A program made the position numbers and the translations under genes. Of a DNA stretch of 9,218 nucleotides, positions 1 through 7,060 are shown piece by piece. Position 1 is the first letter of the stretch; the number at the start of each line of letters is the position of its first letter. A model generated the notes under the pieces. The model was not told the DNA's origin and did not search any database. It saw only the letters and a list, made by a program, of their open reading frames with translations. The DNA is from Armatimonadota bacterium. Its GTDB lineage: Bacteria > Armatimonadota > Zipacnadia > Zipacnadales > JABUFB01. The stretch covers positions 1 to 9,218 of the forward strand of contig JAGPGE010000190.1 of assembly GCA_018056145.1 (NCBI GenBank), in the 5' to 3' direction.

Positions 1-2
1 TC

Positions 3-446
3 ACCGGCCCGGGGATCACCGGCGACCTGGCGCTGAAGTGGGAGAAGAACGCGCTCTTCCGCGGCTGGCGAGCCACGGTGGACTTCGGCACGAGCGCACC
101 CGCTACCCCCGCCGACTATCGGTTCGGCCTGACGCTGGACGGCGCGAGCGACACCGTGACAGCGCAACTCACCGGTTTCTTCACCGATGCCGCGACGGGT
201 ATGACGGTTCTCGGGCCGCCGTACACCTTTGTGTGGACTTCCAGCACGAAGGCGACCTCCTACCGGCTCGAAGTGTACAAGGACGCAGCTCTGACGACCC
301 CGCTGGCCTCAGCCGGGCCTGCCCAGGCGCCCATCATCATGTACCCGGGGGCGCCGCCGCTACCCGGCACCTACTATTGGATCGCGATCATGCAGGATGC
401 CGACGCCAACACATCGATGACTGTGAAGAGCTGGACGGTGCCGTAG
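3..446 (+). CDS. C-terminal part of a protein with a fibronectin-III-like domain (5' end outside window)
   Basis: The frame is open from the window edge to a TAG at 444-446, giving 147 visible residues, so this is the tail of a longer protein whose start is not seen. A GTG at 78 could serve as a start, but the frame reads well upstream of it and no ribosome binding site stands before it. The last 75 or so residues resemble a fibronectin-III or Ig-like beta-sandwich: an F-x-W strand (FVWTSS), a Y-R-L-E-V strand, a proline- and glycine-rich turn, a G-T-Y-Y-W strand, and a closing S-W-T-V strand right at the C-terminus. The composition is rich in Thr, Ala and Asp with no cysteine, which is typical of extracytoplasmic bacterial proteins. 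No C-terminal sorting or membrane anchor follows. The function of the whole protein cannot be told from this tail. It lies about 200 bases upstream of the transketolase genes and is probably a separate transcription unit. Confidence 0.75.
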   Translation, partial: TGPGITGDLALKWEKNALFRGWRATVDFGTSAPATPADYRFGLTLDGASDTVTAQLTGFFTDAATGMTVLGPPYTFVWTSSTKATSYRLEVYKDAALTTPLASAGPAQAPIIMYPGAPPLPGTYYWIAIMQDADANTSMTVKSWTVP

Positions 447-648
447 GCTCTGCCTTCGGCAATCGACGAACGCGGCAATGACGATGACCCGTTCGCAGAA
501 TCCGGCAGGTCATTCGGACCCGGCGGGGAAACATTCGGCGGTGAAGGTTGGGGGCACCCCTCTGTGTGCCCTGGGGCCTCGCCCACAACTGACGGCCTGT
601 TTGAGGCGAGGGATCACGGTCCGACATTCCCAGAGAAGGGGGAGCGCC

Positions 649-1485
649 ATGGACGCAATGACGATTCCCGAGCTGAGACGAACGGCGAACCACGTGCGCC
701 AGCATGTGCTGGAGATGATCAATGCGGGCGGTTCCGGCCACCCTGGTGGGAGCCTGTCTGCGGTCGACATCGTGGTCGCCCTGTACTTCCGCCACTTGAG
801 GTTCCACCCGGATGACCCGAAATGGCCCGACCGGGACCGCGTATACTGGTCCAAGGGCCACGTAGCCCCGCTGATCTACACCATCAACCATGAGGCCGGC
901 TACATCCCCGAGGGCGAATTGTGCACCCTGCGGCAACTGGGCAGCGCACTCCAGGGCCATCCGGCGGCGGATAAGTGCCCCTGTCTCGAGGTCTCTTCGG
1001 GATCCCTGGGACAGGGCCTGTCAATCGCCGTCGGCACCGCGCTGGGGCTGAGGATGAATGGCTCCGACGCCCGGGTCTACTGCATCATGGGCGATGGCGA
1101 ACAGCAGGAAGGGCAGATCTGGGAGGGCGTGATGAGCGCCGCCCATTTCGGCCTGGACAACCTGTGCGGGATCGTGGACGTGAACCGCCTGCAGATCGAC
1201 GGGTTCACGAAAGATGTCATGAACATCGACCCGCTCGCGGATAAGTACCGTGCGTTCAATTGGAACGTGATCGAGTTCGACGGCCACGACATGCAGGCAT
1301 GCGTGGACGCCTTGGAGGCGGCGAAGGCTCACAAGGGCGGCCCCACGGCGCTTCTTGCCCATACCGTGAAGGGCAAGGGCGTGTCGTTCATGGAGGATGT
1401 CGCCGACTGGCACGGCAAGTGCCCGAACGCCGAGGAGCTTGCGCTGGCCCTGCAGGAGCTTCGGGAACAGGAGGCAGCGCTGTGA
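649..1485 (+). CDS. Transketolase, N-terminal (thiamine diphosphate-binding) subunit
   Basis: This is the N-terminal half of a split transketolase, 278 residues, about the usual size for the separate subunit. The family transfers two-carbon ketol units between sugar phosphates in the cytosolic non-oxidative pentose phosphate pathway, using thiamine diphosphate and a divalent metal. Visible motifs are GSGHPGGSLS (residues 28-37, with the conserved active-site His31), SKGH (68-71), GSLGQGL (118-124) and the cofactor motif G-D-G-E at 148-151, followed by E154-G155 and the metal-binding Asn in DVN at 177-179. The start is ATG 649, preceded by AGAAGGGGG at 633-641. The frame stays open further upstream to 478, but that part has no family similarity. 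ATG 658 is a possible alternative. The gene overlaps the C-terminal subunit by four bases, so the halves should be translationally coupled and form a heterotetramer. The paralogous DXS family is unlikely because DXS is a single longer chain. Confidence 0.96.
   Translation: MDAMTIPELRRTANHVRQHVLEMINAGGSGHPGGSLSAVDIVVALYFRHLRFHPDDPKWPDRDRVYWSKGHVAPLIYTINHEAGYIPEGELCTLRQLGSALQGHPAADKCPCLEVSSGSLGQGLSIAVGTALGLRMNGSDARVYCIMGDGEQQEGQIWEGVMSAAHFGLDNLCGIVDVNRLQIDGFTKDVMNIDPLADKYRAFNWNVIEFDGHDMQACVDALEAAKAHKGGPTALLAHTVKGKGVSFMEDVADWHGKCPNAEELALALQELREQEAAL
1469..1474 (+). promoter_or_regulatory. Ribosome binding site of the transketolase C-terminal subunit
   Basis: A perfect AGGAGG lies inside the last codons of the upstream subunit, seven bases before GTG 1482. 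It fixes the GTG as the start and supports coupled translation across the GTGA overlap. Confidence 0.85.
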
Positions 1486-2465
1486 CTAAACTCGCTTCTC
1501 ACCTTGCCTACCAGTACGGGGTCAAGCTGGACGAGAAGCCCACCCGGGATGGCTACGGGGAGGCGCTGGTGGAGCTTGGTCATTCCAACCCCGATGTCGT
1601 GGTCATGGACGCGGACCTGGCCAAGTCCACACGCACCGAGTGGTTCTGGAAGCAGTTCCCGGACCGGTTCTTCGACGCGGGGATCGCCGAACAGAACATG
1701 CTCTGCATGTGCGCCGGGCTTGCCTGCGCCGGAAAGATCCCCTTCGCCAGTACTTACGGCGTCTTCGTGGCAGGCCGGGCCTGGGATCAGATCCGCACTA
1801 CAGTCTGCTACACGAACCTGAACGTGAAGATCGGCGGGGCACACGGCGGAATCTCGGTCGGGCCGGATGGCGCAACCCACCAGGCCCTGGAAGAGATCGC
1901 GCTCATGCGGGTTCTCCCGAACATGACCGTTCTCTCCCCCGCCGACTACCTGCAGACCCGCCGCTGCGTGCACCTCGCAGCGGAGATGCGCGGGCCGGTC
2001 TATATCCGCTTCGGACGTGAGCCGATCCCGATCATCACCACGGATGCCTCGCCCTTCGAACTGGGCAAGGGCGACGTCTATCGCGACGGCTCGGACGCGT
2101 CGATCATCGCCACAGGGCCCATGGTGAAGTTCGCCCTGGACGCAGCCGAGGAACTGGCGCGGGAAGGGCTGGATGTAAGGGTCGTCAACATTCACACGAT
2201 CAAGCCCATCGACGCGGAGATCATCGAGCAAGCGGCGCGGGAGACCGGGGCGATCGTCACTGCCGAGGAGCACCAGGTCATGGCGGGCTTCGGCAGCGCC
2301 GTGGCGGAAGTCGTGGTGCAGCGATGCCCCGTGCCCATGCGGTTCATCGGCATCCAGGACCGCTTCGGCGAATCGGGCCAACCCGAGGAACTGATGGACC
2401 TGTTCGGCCTCATGCCGCGCGACATCAAGGCGGCAGTCAGACAGGCCATCGCGCAGAAAGGCTAA
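1482..2465 (+). CDS. Transketolase, C-terminal (pyrimidine-binding and C-terminal domain) subunit
   Basis: This is the second half of the split transketolase, 327 residues from GTG 1482. The pyrimidine-binding domain occupies about residues 20-185. It carries D-A-G-I-A-E-Q-N at 65-72, whose Glu70 matches the glutamate that activates the thiamine ring in the family. It also carries the diagnostic stretch GAHGGISVGPDGATHQ at 119-134. The strand ending in VYIRFGREP marks the end of that domain. The rest is the transketolase C-terminal domain, with SIIATG and a VVNIHTIKPID strand, as in other split enzymes and in the E1-beta-like fold. The start overlaps the upstream stop as GTGA, with an AGGAGG seven bases upstream. 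The partner is the N-terminal subunit encoded immediately before it, and neither half is expected to be active alone. No key residue is obviously missing. Confidence 0.96.
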   Translation: MTKLASHLAYQYGVKLDEKPTRDGYGEALVELGHSNPDVVVMDADLAKSTRTEWFWKQFPDRFFDAGIAEQNMLCMCAGLACAGKIPFASTYGVFVAGRAWDQIRTTVCYTNLNVKIGGAHGGISVGPDGATHQALEEIALMRVLPNMTVLSPADYLQTRRCVHLAAEMRGPVYIRFGREPIPIITTDASPFELGKGDVYRDGSDASIIATGPMVKFALDAAEELAREGLDVRVVNIHTIKPIDAEIIEQAARETGAIVTAEEHQVMAGFGSAVAEVVVQRCPVPMRFIGIQDRFGESGQPEELMDLFGLMPRDIKAAVRQAIAQKG

Positions 2466-2491
2466 CGGGGACGGAGGGAGCGCACGTCCGG

Positions 2492-2539
2492 CAGAGGGAC
2501 CGGCACGCCACGCGAGTATGTGCCGGTGCCGGTCCCCTG
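2492..2539 (+). repeat. Long inverted repeat (hairpin) between transketolase and archease genes
   Basis: GGGACCGGCAC at 2496-2506 is the exact reverse complement of GTGCCGGTCCC at 2526-2536, with a 19-base loop. Beyond a single unpaired A at 2495, CAG (2492-2494) pairs with CTG (2537-2539), for 14 base pairs in total. No T-run follows on the plus strand, so it is not a standard intrinsic terminator. It could be an attenuating or RNA-stabilising structure in the leader of the archease gene. The loop and right arm contain a tandem GTGCCG duplication (2520-2531), which offers an alternative register for the right arm. Confidence 0.7.
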
Positions 2540-2574
2540 GCTGGACGCCGGGCAGATTCGGGGCTGGGGAGCAA

Positions 2575-2580
2575 ACGAGG
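2575..2580 (+). promoter_or_regulatory. Ribosome binding site of the archease gene
   Basis: ACGAGG ends eight bases before ATG 2589. It favours that start over an in-frame GTG at 2520, which would add 23 residues not typical of the family and would start inside the hairpin. Confidence 0.6.
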
Positions 2581-2588
2581 CAACCGCA

Positions 2589-3005
2589 ATGGGCGCGGGT
2601 TACGAGTTCGTCGAACATACCGCAGACTGTGCAATCCGTGTCTGGGCCGACGACTTCCCGGGGCTCATCCAGAAAGCGCTGGAAGGCCTTATCCACCTCA
2701 TGGCCGACGTCGAGGGACTCACTGGCCGAGAGGCACGGCTATTCGAGGTCTCCGGGGAAAGCCGCGAGCAGGTGCTCGTCCGGGCCCTCAAGGAACTCCT
2801 CCTGCTGCAAGACGACGGTCTGCTCCCGGTGAAGGCCCAGGTCATCGCGGCCAGTGACAGTGACGCGCATTTCGAAGTGAACTGCGTGCCGCTGGCCGAA
2901 GTGCGCGACCGTCTGGAGGCGGGCGTCAAGGCGGTCACCTACCACGATCTCCACATCAGGCAGACGATAGAGGGGCTGGCGGTGGAAGTCGTCTTCGATA
3001 CCTGA
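2589..3005 (+). CDS. Archease family protein
   Basis: This is a 138-residue protein with the length and motif order of archease. It opens with Y-E-F-V-E-H-T-A-D (residues 5-13, the conserved HTAD with a metal-binding Asp). A helical middle contains the LVRALKELLLLQDD stretch, and KAVTYHDLHI lies at 114-123. It ends in V-V-F-D-T, with the Asp at the penultimate position, as in the family. Archeases are small cytosolic metal-binding proteins that stimulate guanylylation and turnover of the RNA ligase RtcB; a chaperone-like role has also been proposed. That activity is family knowledge and is not shown here. The gene lies 123 bases after the transketolase pair, separated from it by a strong hairpin, and may be the last gene of that transcript. 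No RtcB gene is present in the window, so the partner must be encoded elsewhere. It ends only eight bases from the stop of the convergent glycosidase gene. Confidence 0.92.
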   Translation: MGAGYEFVEHTADCAIRVWADDFPGLIQKALEGLIHLMADVEGLTGREARLFEVSGESREQVLVRALKELLLLQDDGLLPVKAQVIAASDSDAHFEVNCVPLAEVRDRLEAGVKAVTYHDLHIRQTIEGLAVEVVFDT

Positions 3006-3013
3006 GCGAACCG

Positions 3014-5398
3014 CTATGTGTCGGAACGCCCATCCTCGTCGGCACCCCGGATGGACTTGAACCCCACCTGCCAGTCCAGCGGCTCACCCTCGAAACGCAG
3101 CCGGACCCCGATGATAAGGCAAGACGAACTCGCGTCCTTCGCAATCCACAGGCCCCGCGGGTCGGCCACCTGAAGGCCCGGCGGCGCGATGATGAACACG
3201 TTCCCGCATTCCCCGGCGGGACGGCTCGCAGTGCCTGAAAGCGTCATTGTGTCATCGTTCCAGACCACGTCGGACAACTCGAACTGCCCCTGCTGGGTGT
3301 GCATGTCGGTGGACAGGACCCACGGGTGCGGGAGAACTTCGCGGATGCGGTACAGGCGCGCGGAGCGCGGCGGCACCTGGGCGATGAACCCGCTCGAAAC
3401 GGTCTGGAGGTACTGCTCATTCCAGAACTCCCACAGCCGGAACTCGCCGTTCTCCGGCAGCCCGAGTGCCGCGAGGTCAACAGGCAAGCTCAGCGGCTCG
3501 GACCCGTAGTTGAGCACTCCGACGACTTCCCACTCATCCCAGTCCGCGGCGATGTGCTGGTGGAAGACCCGCGGGTAATCCGGCGCGGGGCGGTCGAACA
3601 GGTCTACCGGACGGGCGACCTGTGGACACCGGGGGAACACCTTGCGGATCAGTGCAAGGCGCTCCTCGGCGATGCGGTCGATGTCATCACCCAGCATCAC
3701 CGGCCCACCGCACAGGCCGAAGATGGTGGCGGTGATCTGCGCCTCGCACAGGGGAATCGGCTTGTCCACCGTCATGACATTGCCGGCGTCATTGATGTAC
3801 AGCTTGCGGTGGGTGAAGTACGTGCCGGCCATGTTGTCCGATGCGTGGCGGTGCGAGGTCCAGAAGTCCGCGGAGTTGATGACGAAAGTGGCCGGGAAGA
3901 AGTAGGACTCCGGTGCGATGGCGCGGCCTTCGCCGTAGTCATTGCCGACTCGACAGGCGTCTACGAAGCCCACGTTCTGAAAGGTCGGCCCGGAACTAGA
4001 CAGGAGGTAGGTGTCCGGGCCGGCGGCCTTGCGGATCGTCTCCAGGCCCGCCCGAAGCACCTGCGGGCCTTTCACCAGCGAGCGGTCATAGTAGCCGTCG
4101 TAGCGCATGCCCTCGGTGGACCCGGCCACAGCATTTAGAAAATCCACCATGTAATAGCCGACTCCCCAGTCGCGATACGTCGTGAACACCCGGGTAAGGA
4201 AATCACGGGTCTTCGGGTGCGTCGGGTCCAGCGAGTACATGCATGGACGCTGGGCGCGGGGCAGATTACCCGCCTCGCCGTAGCGCCATTCCGGGCAGCC
4301 GATCACCGGCTCGCCGTTGAGGGTCAGCATGGCGTCACGCATCTCGGCGCACAGGTCCGTGAGCGAACTGGCTACCCAGAACGCCCCGCACCAGAACCCG
4401 AGCTTGAACCCGAGCGCACCCAGCTGATCCACCAGCCACTCGTGGCCCGAGGGGAAGTTGCTGAAGTCCCACTCCAGCCAGTTCCCCGGCAGCCCGCGGT
4501 CGATGTTGGCAATGCTCACCCAGACGTAGCCGATGTCACATCCGGGCAGGCGATCGCGAATCGCCCGGACGTTGCGCATGACCACGTCCTCGCAGCGCTC
4601 GGAGTTGAAGGCATCCACCCAGGACCAGCCAAGCCATCCCGCCGGGGTCTCCGCGGGGAAGTGAGGCCGGTGCCTGGCCGCGACCCGATCCGCCCAGTGG
4701 TGCAGGGATGCGTGGGTGTCCGTGCGTGATTCCAGCATGAGGGTCTCGGAAGCGATGCTGTCACCGGGCTGGAGCGCGAAACCCTCGAAGTCGCTGACGC
4801 ACTCCAGTTGTGTGATTCCGCTCCCGGCCTGGTATCCGAGCAGGTGGAACGTGGTGGTGGTGTCATATGAGACGAAGCCGCAGTGCAGTGCGCGACCGGC
4901 GCCGGCGCTCACCATGTGCATGATCGTAGCGGCGCGGCCGAGGCCGTCGATGTCGCATGCCCGGCGCACCTGGGCGTGGCCGGTAGTGCCCGTGCTCTCC
5001 AGGAAGACCAGGTCCTCTTCCCCGCCGCGCAGAGACACCCGCCCGTCTTCGGGCTGGACACAGACCAGACTGCACCGGCCGAGCACGACAGGCTCGCAAC
5101 ACTCGTTCACAATGACCGAGGACAGCAGCAGCGTCTCGGCATCGTCACTCAGGGCGACCTGAACATCCCAGCGGACACCCATGCGCGGGAACCGTCCCGT
5201 GATTACGGCCGTCTCGCCGGGTCCCGCGTCCCGGCTCTCGAGCCCTTCGGAGCCTGACAGCCGCAGGCGCTCCCCGTTGAGCCAGACCTCGGGGCAGGTG
5301 TCAATGGTGACAGCGCCATTGCCGCACGACAGGTGAAGGATCCCCTGCGCGGCATCGAAGCGCGCCAGGTCCCAGATTTCCGAGGGGGTGGACGGCAT
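3014..5398 (-). CDS. GH36-like glycoside hydrolase (alpha-galactosidase/melibiase superfamily)
   Basis: This is a 794-residue protein that I place in clan GH-D, closest to GH36. The layout is an N-terminal beta-supersandwich (about 1-250), a TIM barrel (about 251-600), then a C-terminal beta-sandwich and a tail carrying HPWVLSTDMHTQQG at 691-704. Barrel signatures are GWLGWSWVDAFN (254-265), the nucleophile strand Y-Y-M-V-D-F with Asp419, the general-acid strand C-R-V-G-N-D with Asp487, LYINDAGNV (533-541) and a GLCGGPVMLGDD strand near 561-572. From memory, these align with the KIDF and RIGPD regions of the Thermotoga-type GH36 alpha-galactosidase. The lysine usual two residues before the nucleophile is methionine here (Met417), so the substrate is uncertain. 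There is no signal peptide, which suggests a cytosolic enzyme. The start is ATG 5398 with GGAG nine bases upstream; TTG 5407 is in frame but would abut the GGAG. It lies 105 bases downstream of the propeller lipoprotein gene on the same strand. Confidence 0.85.
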   Translation of the reverse strand: MPSTPSEIWDLARFDAAQGILHLSCGNGAVTIDTCPEVWLNGERLRLSGSEGLESRDAGPGETAVITGRFPRMGVRWDVQVALSDDAETLLLSSVIVNECCEPVVLGRCSLVCVQPEDGRVSLRGGEEDLVFLESTGTTGHAQVRRACDIDGLGRAATIMHMVSAGAGRALHCGFVSYDTTTTFHLLGYQAGSGITQLECVSDFEGFALQPGDSIASETLMLESRTDTHASLHHWADRVAARHRPHFPAETPAGWLGWSWVDAFNSERCEDVVMRNVRAIRDRLPGCDIGYVWVSIANIDRGLPGNWLEWDFSNFPSGHEWLVDQLGALGFKLGFWCGAFWVASSLTDLCAEMRDAMLTLNGEPVIGCPEWRYGEAGNLPRAQRPCMYSLDPTHPKTRDFLTRVFTTYRDWGVGYYMVDFLNAVAGSTEGMRYDGYYDRSLVKGPQVLRAGLETIRKAAGPDTYLLSSSGPTFQNVGFVDACRVGNDYGEGRAIAPESYFFPATFVINSADFWTSHRHASDNMAGTYFTHRKLYINDAGNVMTVDKPIPLCEAQITATIFGLCGGPVMLGDDIDRIAEERLALIRKVFPRCPQVARPVDLFDRPAPDYPRVFHQHIAADWDEWEVVGVLNYGSEPLSLPVDLAALGLPENGEFRLWEFWNEQYLQTVSSGFIAQVPPRSARLYRIREVLPHPWVLSTDMHTQQGQFELSDVVWNDDTMTLSGTASRPAGECGNVFIIAPPGLQVADPRGLWIAKDASSSCLIIGVRLRFEGEPLDWQVGFKSIRGADEDGRSDT

Positions 5399-5407
5399 GG
5401 CGACCAA

Positions 5408-5411
5408 CTCC
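5408..5411 (-). promoter_or_regulatory. Ribosome binding site deciding the glycosidase start
   Basis: GGAG on the minus strand lies nine bases before ATG 5398. It directly abuts the alternative TTG 5407, leaving no spacer, so ATG 5398 is preferred. Confidence 0.6.
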
Positions 5412-5503
5412 GGGCACAGATCAGATTGGCGAGGGCAGAACGAAGAGGCTGTTTCGCTGGAGCAGGCGCGGGACCTTCACGGGTGACCGCATCGCCTGAC
5501 CCG

Positions 5504-7060
5504 CTACCGCGCTCCCCCCTGACGCCAGGGGGAAGTGGCCTCGCCCTTCTTCGCGGTCATCGACACTTCCGGCAACTCCAGCTTGGTCTTCCGTGTGGAC
5601 CGCGCCGCGCGAGCCAGGGCCCGCTGACTCACCGGGACGGGCTCGGTTACGAGTTCGGGCACCGAGAATGTCCTGAGGTAGCCGTCGTAGAAGTCCGGGT
5701 CGCGTTGGGGCAGGATGACCGGCTTGCTGAAGCTCCCGGCCTCGTCCACGTAACTGAAGAAGGTGCGGGTGAACAGGCCGTCCAAACGCTTGCTGCTGAA
5801 AGCCACCCAGCGGCCATCATGCGACCACGAGTGCCAGGATTCCGACCACTCGCTGTTCAACTCTTTGAGCGCCCGGCGCTTCCCATTCCGTAGGTCCAGC
5901 AGCCACAGATCGCTGCTGGGCTGAAGCACCGGGAAGCACCCGTAGTCGGTCTGGCAATAGATGAGCCAGCGGCCGTCGGGTGAGGGTCTAGGCAGTAGGA
6001 TGCTCTTGCCGGCATCATTGGCCGAGATAACCGTCTGCGCCGGGCCCCACTTGCCGGTATCCGGATCGTAACTCGCGCTGCGCAGTTCGTAGCGCACCTC
6101 GTCGTAACGCTCTGGAGGCATCGCGTCGCGGTCTTTCCAGAGTATCGGCGCACTGCAGAAGTACAGCGTCTTCCCGTCCGCCGACCATGCCGGGTAGGTC
6201 TCCAGGCGGTCCTGCTCGGCCAGTTGCGGCGGCGCTTCGACCTTGTGGGTGCGGGCGTCGAAGATCATGAGGTCCGAATCCAAGTCCACCACATCCCGCA
6301 CCTCCTGCCGGGCGGTGTGGAAGAACTGGCGCACCTTGTTGGATGAGTAAGCGGCGACGTTGCCGCCTGGATGCCAGGAGGTGTACGTCCATCCCGTGCC
6401 CAACGGCTCAATGCGTCCCTTGTCCACCATCAGCGTCGAAGAGCCGTGGGCTGAGCTGCGGACCCCAACCGTCATCCGGTCTGTCCGGTTCGCGGAGAAA
6501 GAGTGGCAGTTGGTGCACCCCCAGCTGAAATGCGAACCGTGGAGCACCGTGCGCTGCCGCCACCCGGTCAGGTCTCGCTGGTAGAGGCCGACATCGCGCC
6601 ACAGGTTGTAGATCGGAGTAATTTGGCGGTGCACCAAGTAGCGATCAATCTCGCTGTCTGCCACGGACACCTTCAGCGGAGCGAAACGCTGCCAGTCGCC
6701 GCCGGTCCGGACCGCGATTTCCACCCGCAAGTCTTTCCCGCGGTTGCCTTCAAGAAGCCCGCGCCACCGCCGGATCGGAATCTCGATCCTCGGGGATGGG
6801 CTGCTGACGAGGATGGGGCTGCCACTGTCACCGGCGATCCTGACCAGGTATGCATCGCCCGGTTCGAGCACCCTGAAGTTGATGGGCGCGAAGTTCGCAG
6901 GCACCGTCACTCCCGCGTAGTCCGGACTGATCACCGGGCCGCGGTCGAGGAGCGTGGCGCTCTCCAGCAGGGACGAATCGGGCAAGGTACTGCAGCCCGC
7001 GAGGAGTATCAGACCGCCGGGAATCGATAGCAGGAGTGATGCGCGAAGGAGGTTGGTCAG
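5504..7060 (-). CDS. TolB/PD40-like beta-propeller lipoprotein with a CxxCH (heme c-type) motif
   Basis: Read from CTG 7060, this is a 518-residue protein. It begins with a short N-region containing Arg6, a hydrophobic stretch at about 7-20, and the lipobox L-A-G-C ending at Cys23. This is a textbook lipoprotein signal, so the protein is probably anchored in the envelope. No ATG, GTG or TTG lies upstream in frame. A TTG at 6985 would begin three residues after the lipobox Cys and lose the signal. The N-terminal domain includes V-P-A-N-F-A-P-I-N-F (53-62) and a single C-T-N-C-H at 182-186, a possible covalent heme site. At least four PD40-type propeller strands follow: SWHPGGNVAAYSS, AWSADGKTLYF, RPSPDGRWLIY and SWSHDGRWVAFSS, between about 227 and 425. 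The CTG overlaps the upstream TGA as CTGA, implying translational coupling with the membrane protein. The C-terminal tail is charged and probably disordered. The function is unknown; an electron-transfer, heme-dependent sensing or scaffold role is possible. Confidence 0.85.
   Translation of the reverse strand: MTNLLRASLLLSIPGGLILLAGCSTLPDSSLLESATLLDRGPVISPDYAGVTVPANFAPINFRVLEPGDAYLVRIAGDSGSPILVSSPSPRIEIPIRRWRGLLEGNRGKDLRVEIAVRTGGDWQRFAPLKVSVADSEIDRYLVHRQITPIYNLWRDVGLYQRDLTGWRQRTVLHGSHFSWGCTNCHSFSANRTDRMTVGVRSSAHGSSTLMVDKGRIEPLGTGWTYTSWHPGGNVAAYSSNKVRQFFHTARQEVRDVVDLDSDLMIFDARTHKVEAPPQLAEQDRLETYPAWSADGKTLYFCSAPILWKDRDAMPPERYDEVRYELRSASYDPDTGKWGPAQTVISANDAGKSILLPRPSPDGRWLIYCQTDYGCFPVLQPSSDLWLLDLRNGKRRALKELNSEWSESWHSWSHDGRWVAFSSKRLDGLFTRTFFSYVDEAGSFSKPVILPQRDPDFYDGYLRTFSVPELVTEPVPVSQRALARAARSTRKTKLELPEVSMTAKKGEATSPWRQGGAR
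6992..7060 (-). other. Lipoprotein signal peptide and lipobox of the propeller protein
   Basis: These 23 codons, CTG 7060 through the Cys codon at 6994-6992, encode a short positively charged start (Arg6), a Leu/Ile-rich core and the lipobox LLAGC. They precede the first conventional start codon, TTG 6985. The coding sense of this segment argues that translation begins at or near CTG 7060. Confidence 0.75.

Noticed and set aside
551..571. Small hairpin GGGCAC/GTGCCC with an 8-base loop in the gap before the transketolase genes.
   Set aside because: It has only six base pairs and no T-run, which is common by chance in GC-rich sequence. The 447-648 gap otherwise holds nothing I can support.
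600..629. Possible sigma-70 promoter before the transketolase start (TTGAGG, 17 bases, GACATT).
   Set aside because: The -10 matches only three of six consensus bases, and the implied start would fall on the ribosome binding site.
478..648. N-terminal extension of the transketolase subunit from an upstream start in the same frame.
   Set aside because: The extra 57 residues have no family similarity, while ATG 649 has a good ribosome binding site and gives the usual subunit length.
1329..2696. A 455-codon open frame on the minus strand opposite the transketolase and archease genes.
   Set aside because: It mirrors convincing plus-strand genes, has a low-complexity Arg/His/Gly/Asp-rich composition, and shows no domain. 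Long antisense frames are expected in GC-rich DNA.
3299..4138. A 279-codon plus-strand open frame inside the glycosidase gene.
   Set aside because: It is an antisense shadow of a gene with clear catalytic motifs, with no motif or ribosome binding site of its own.
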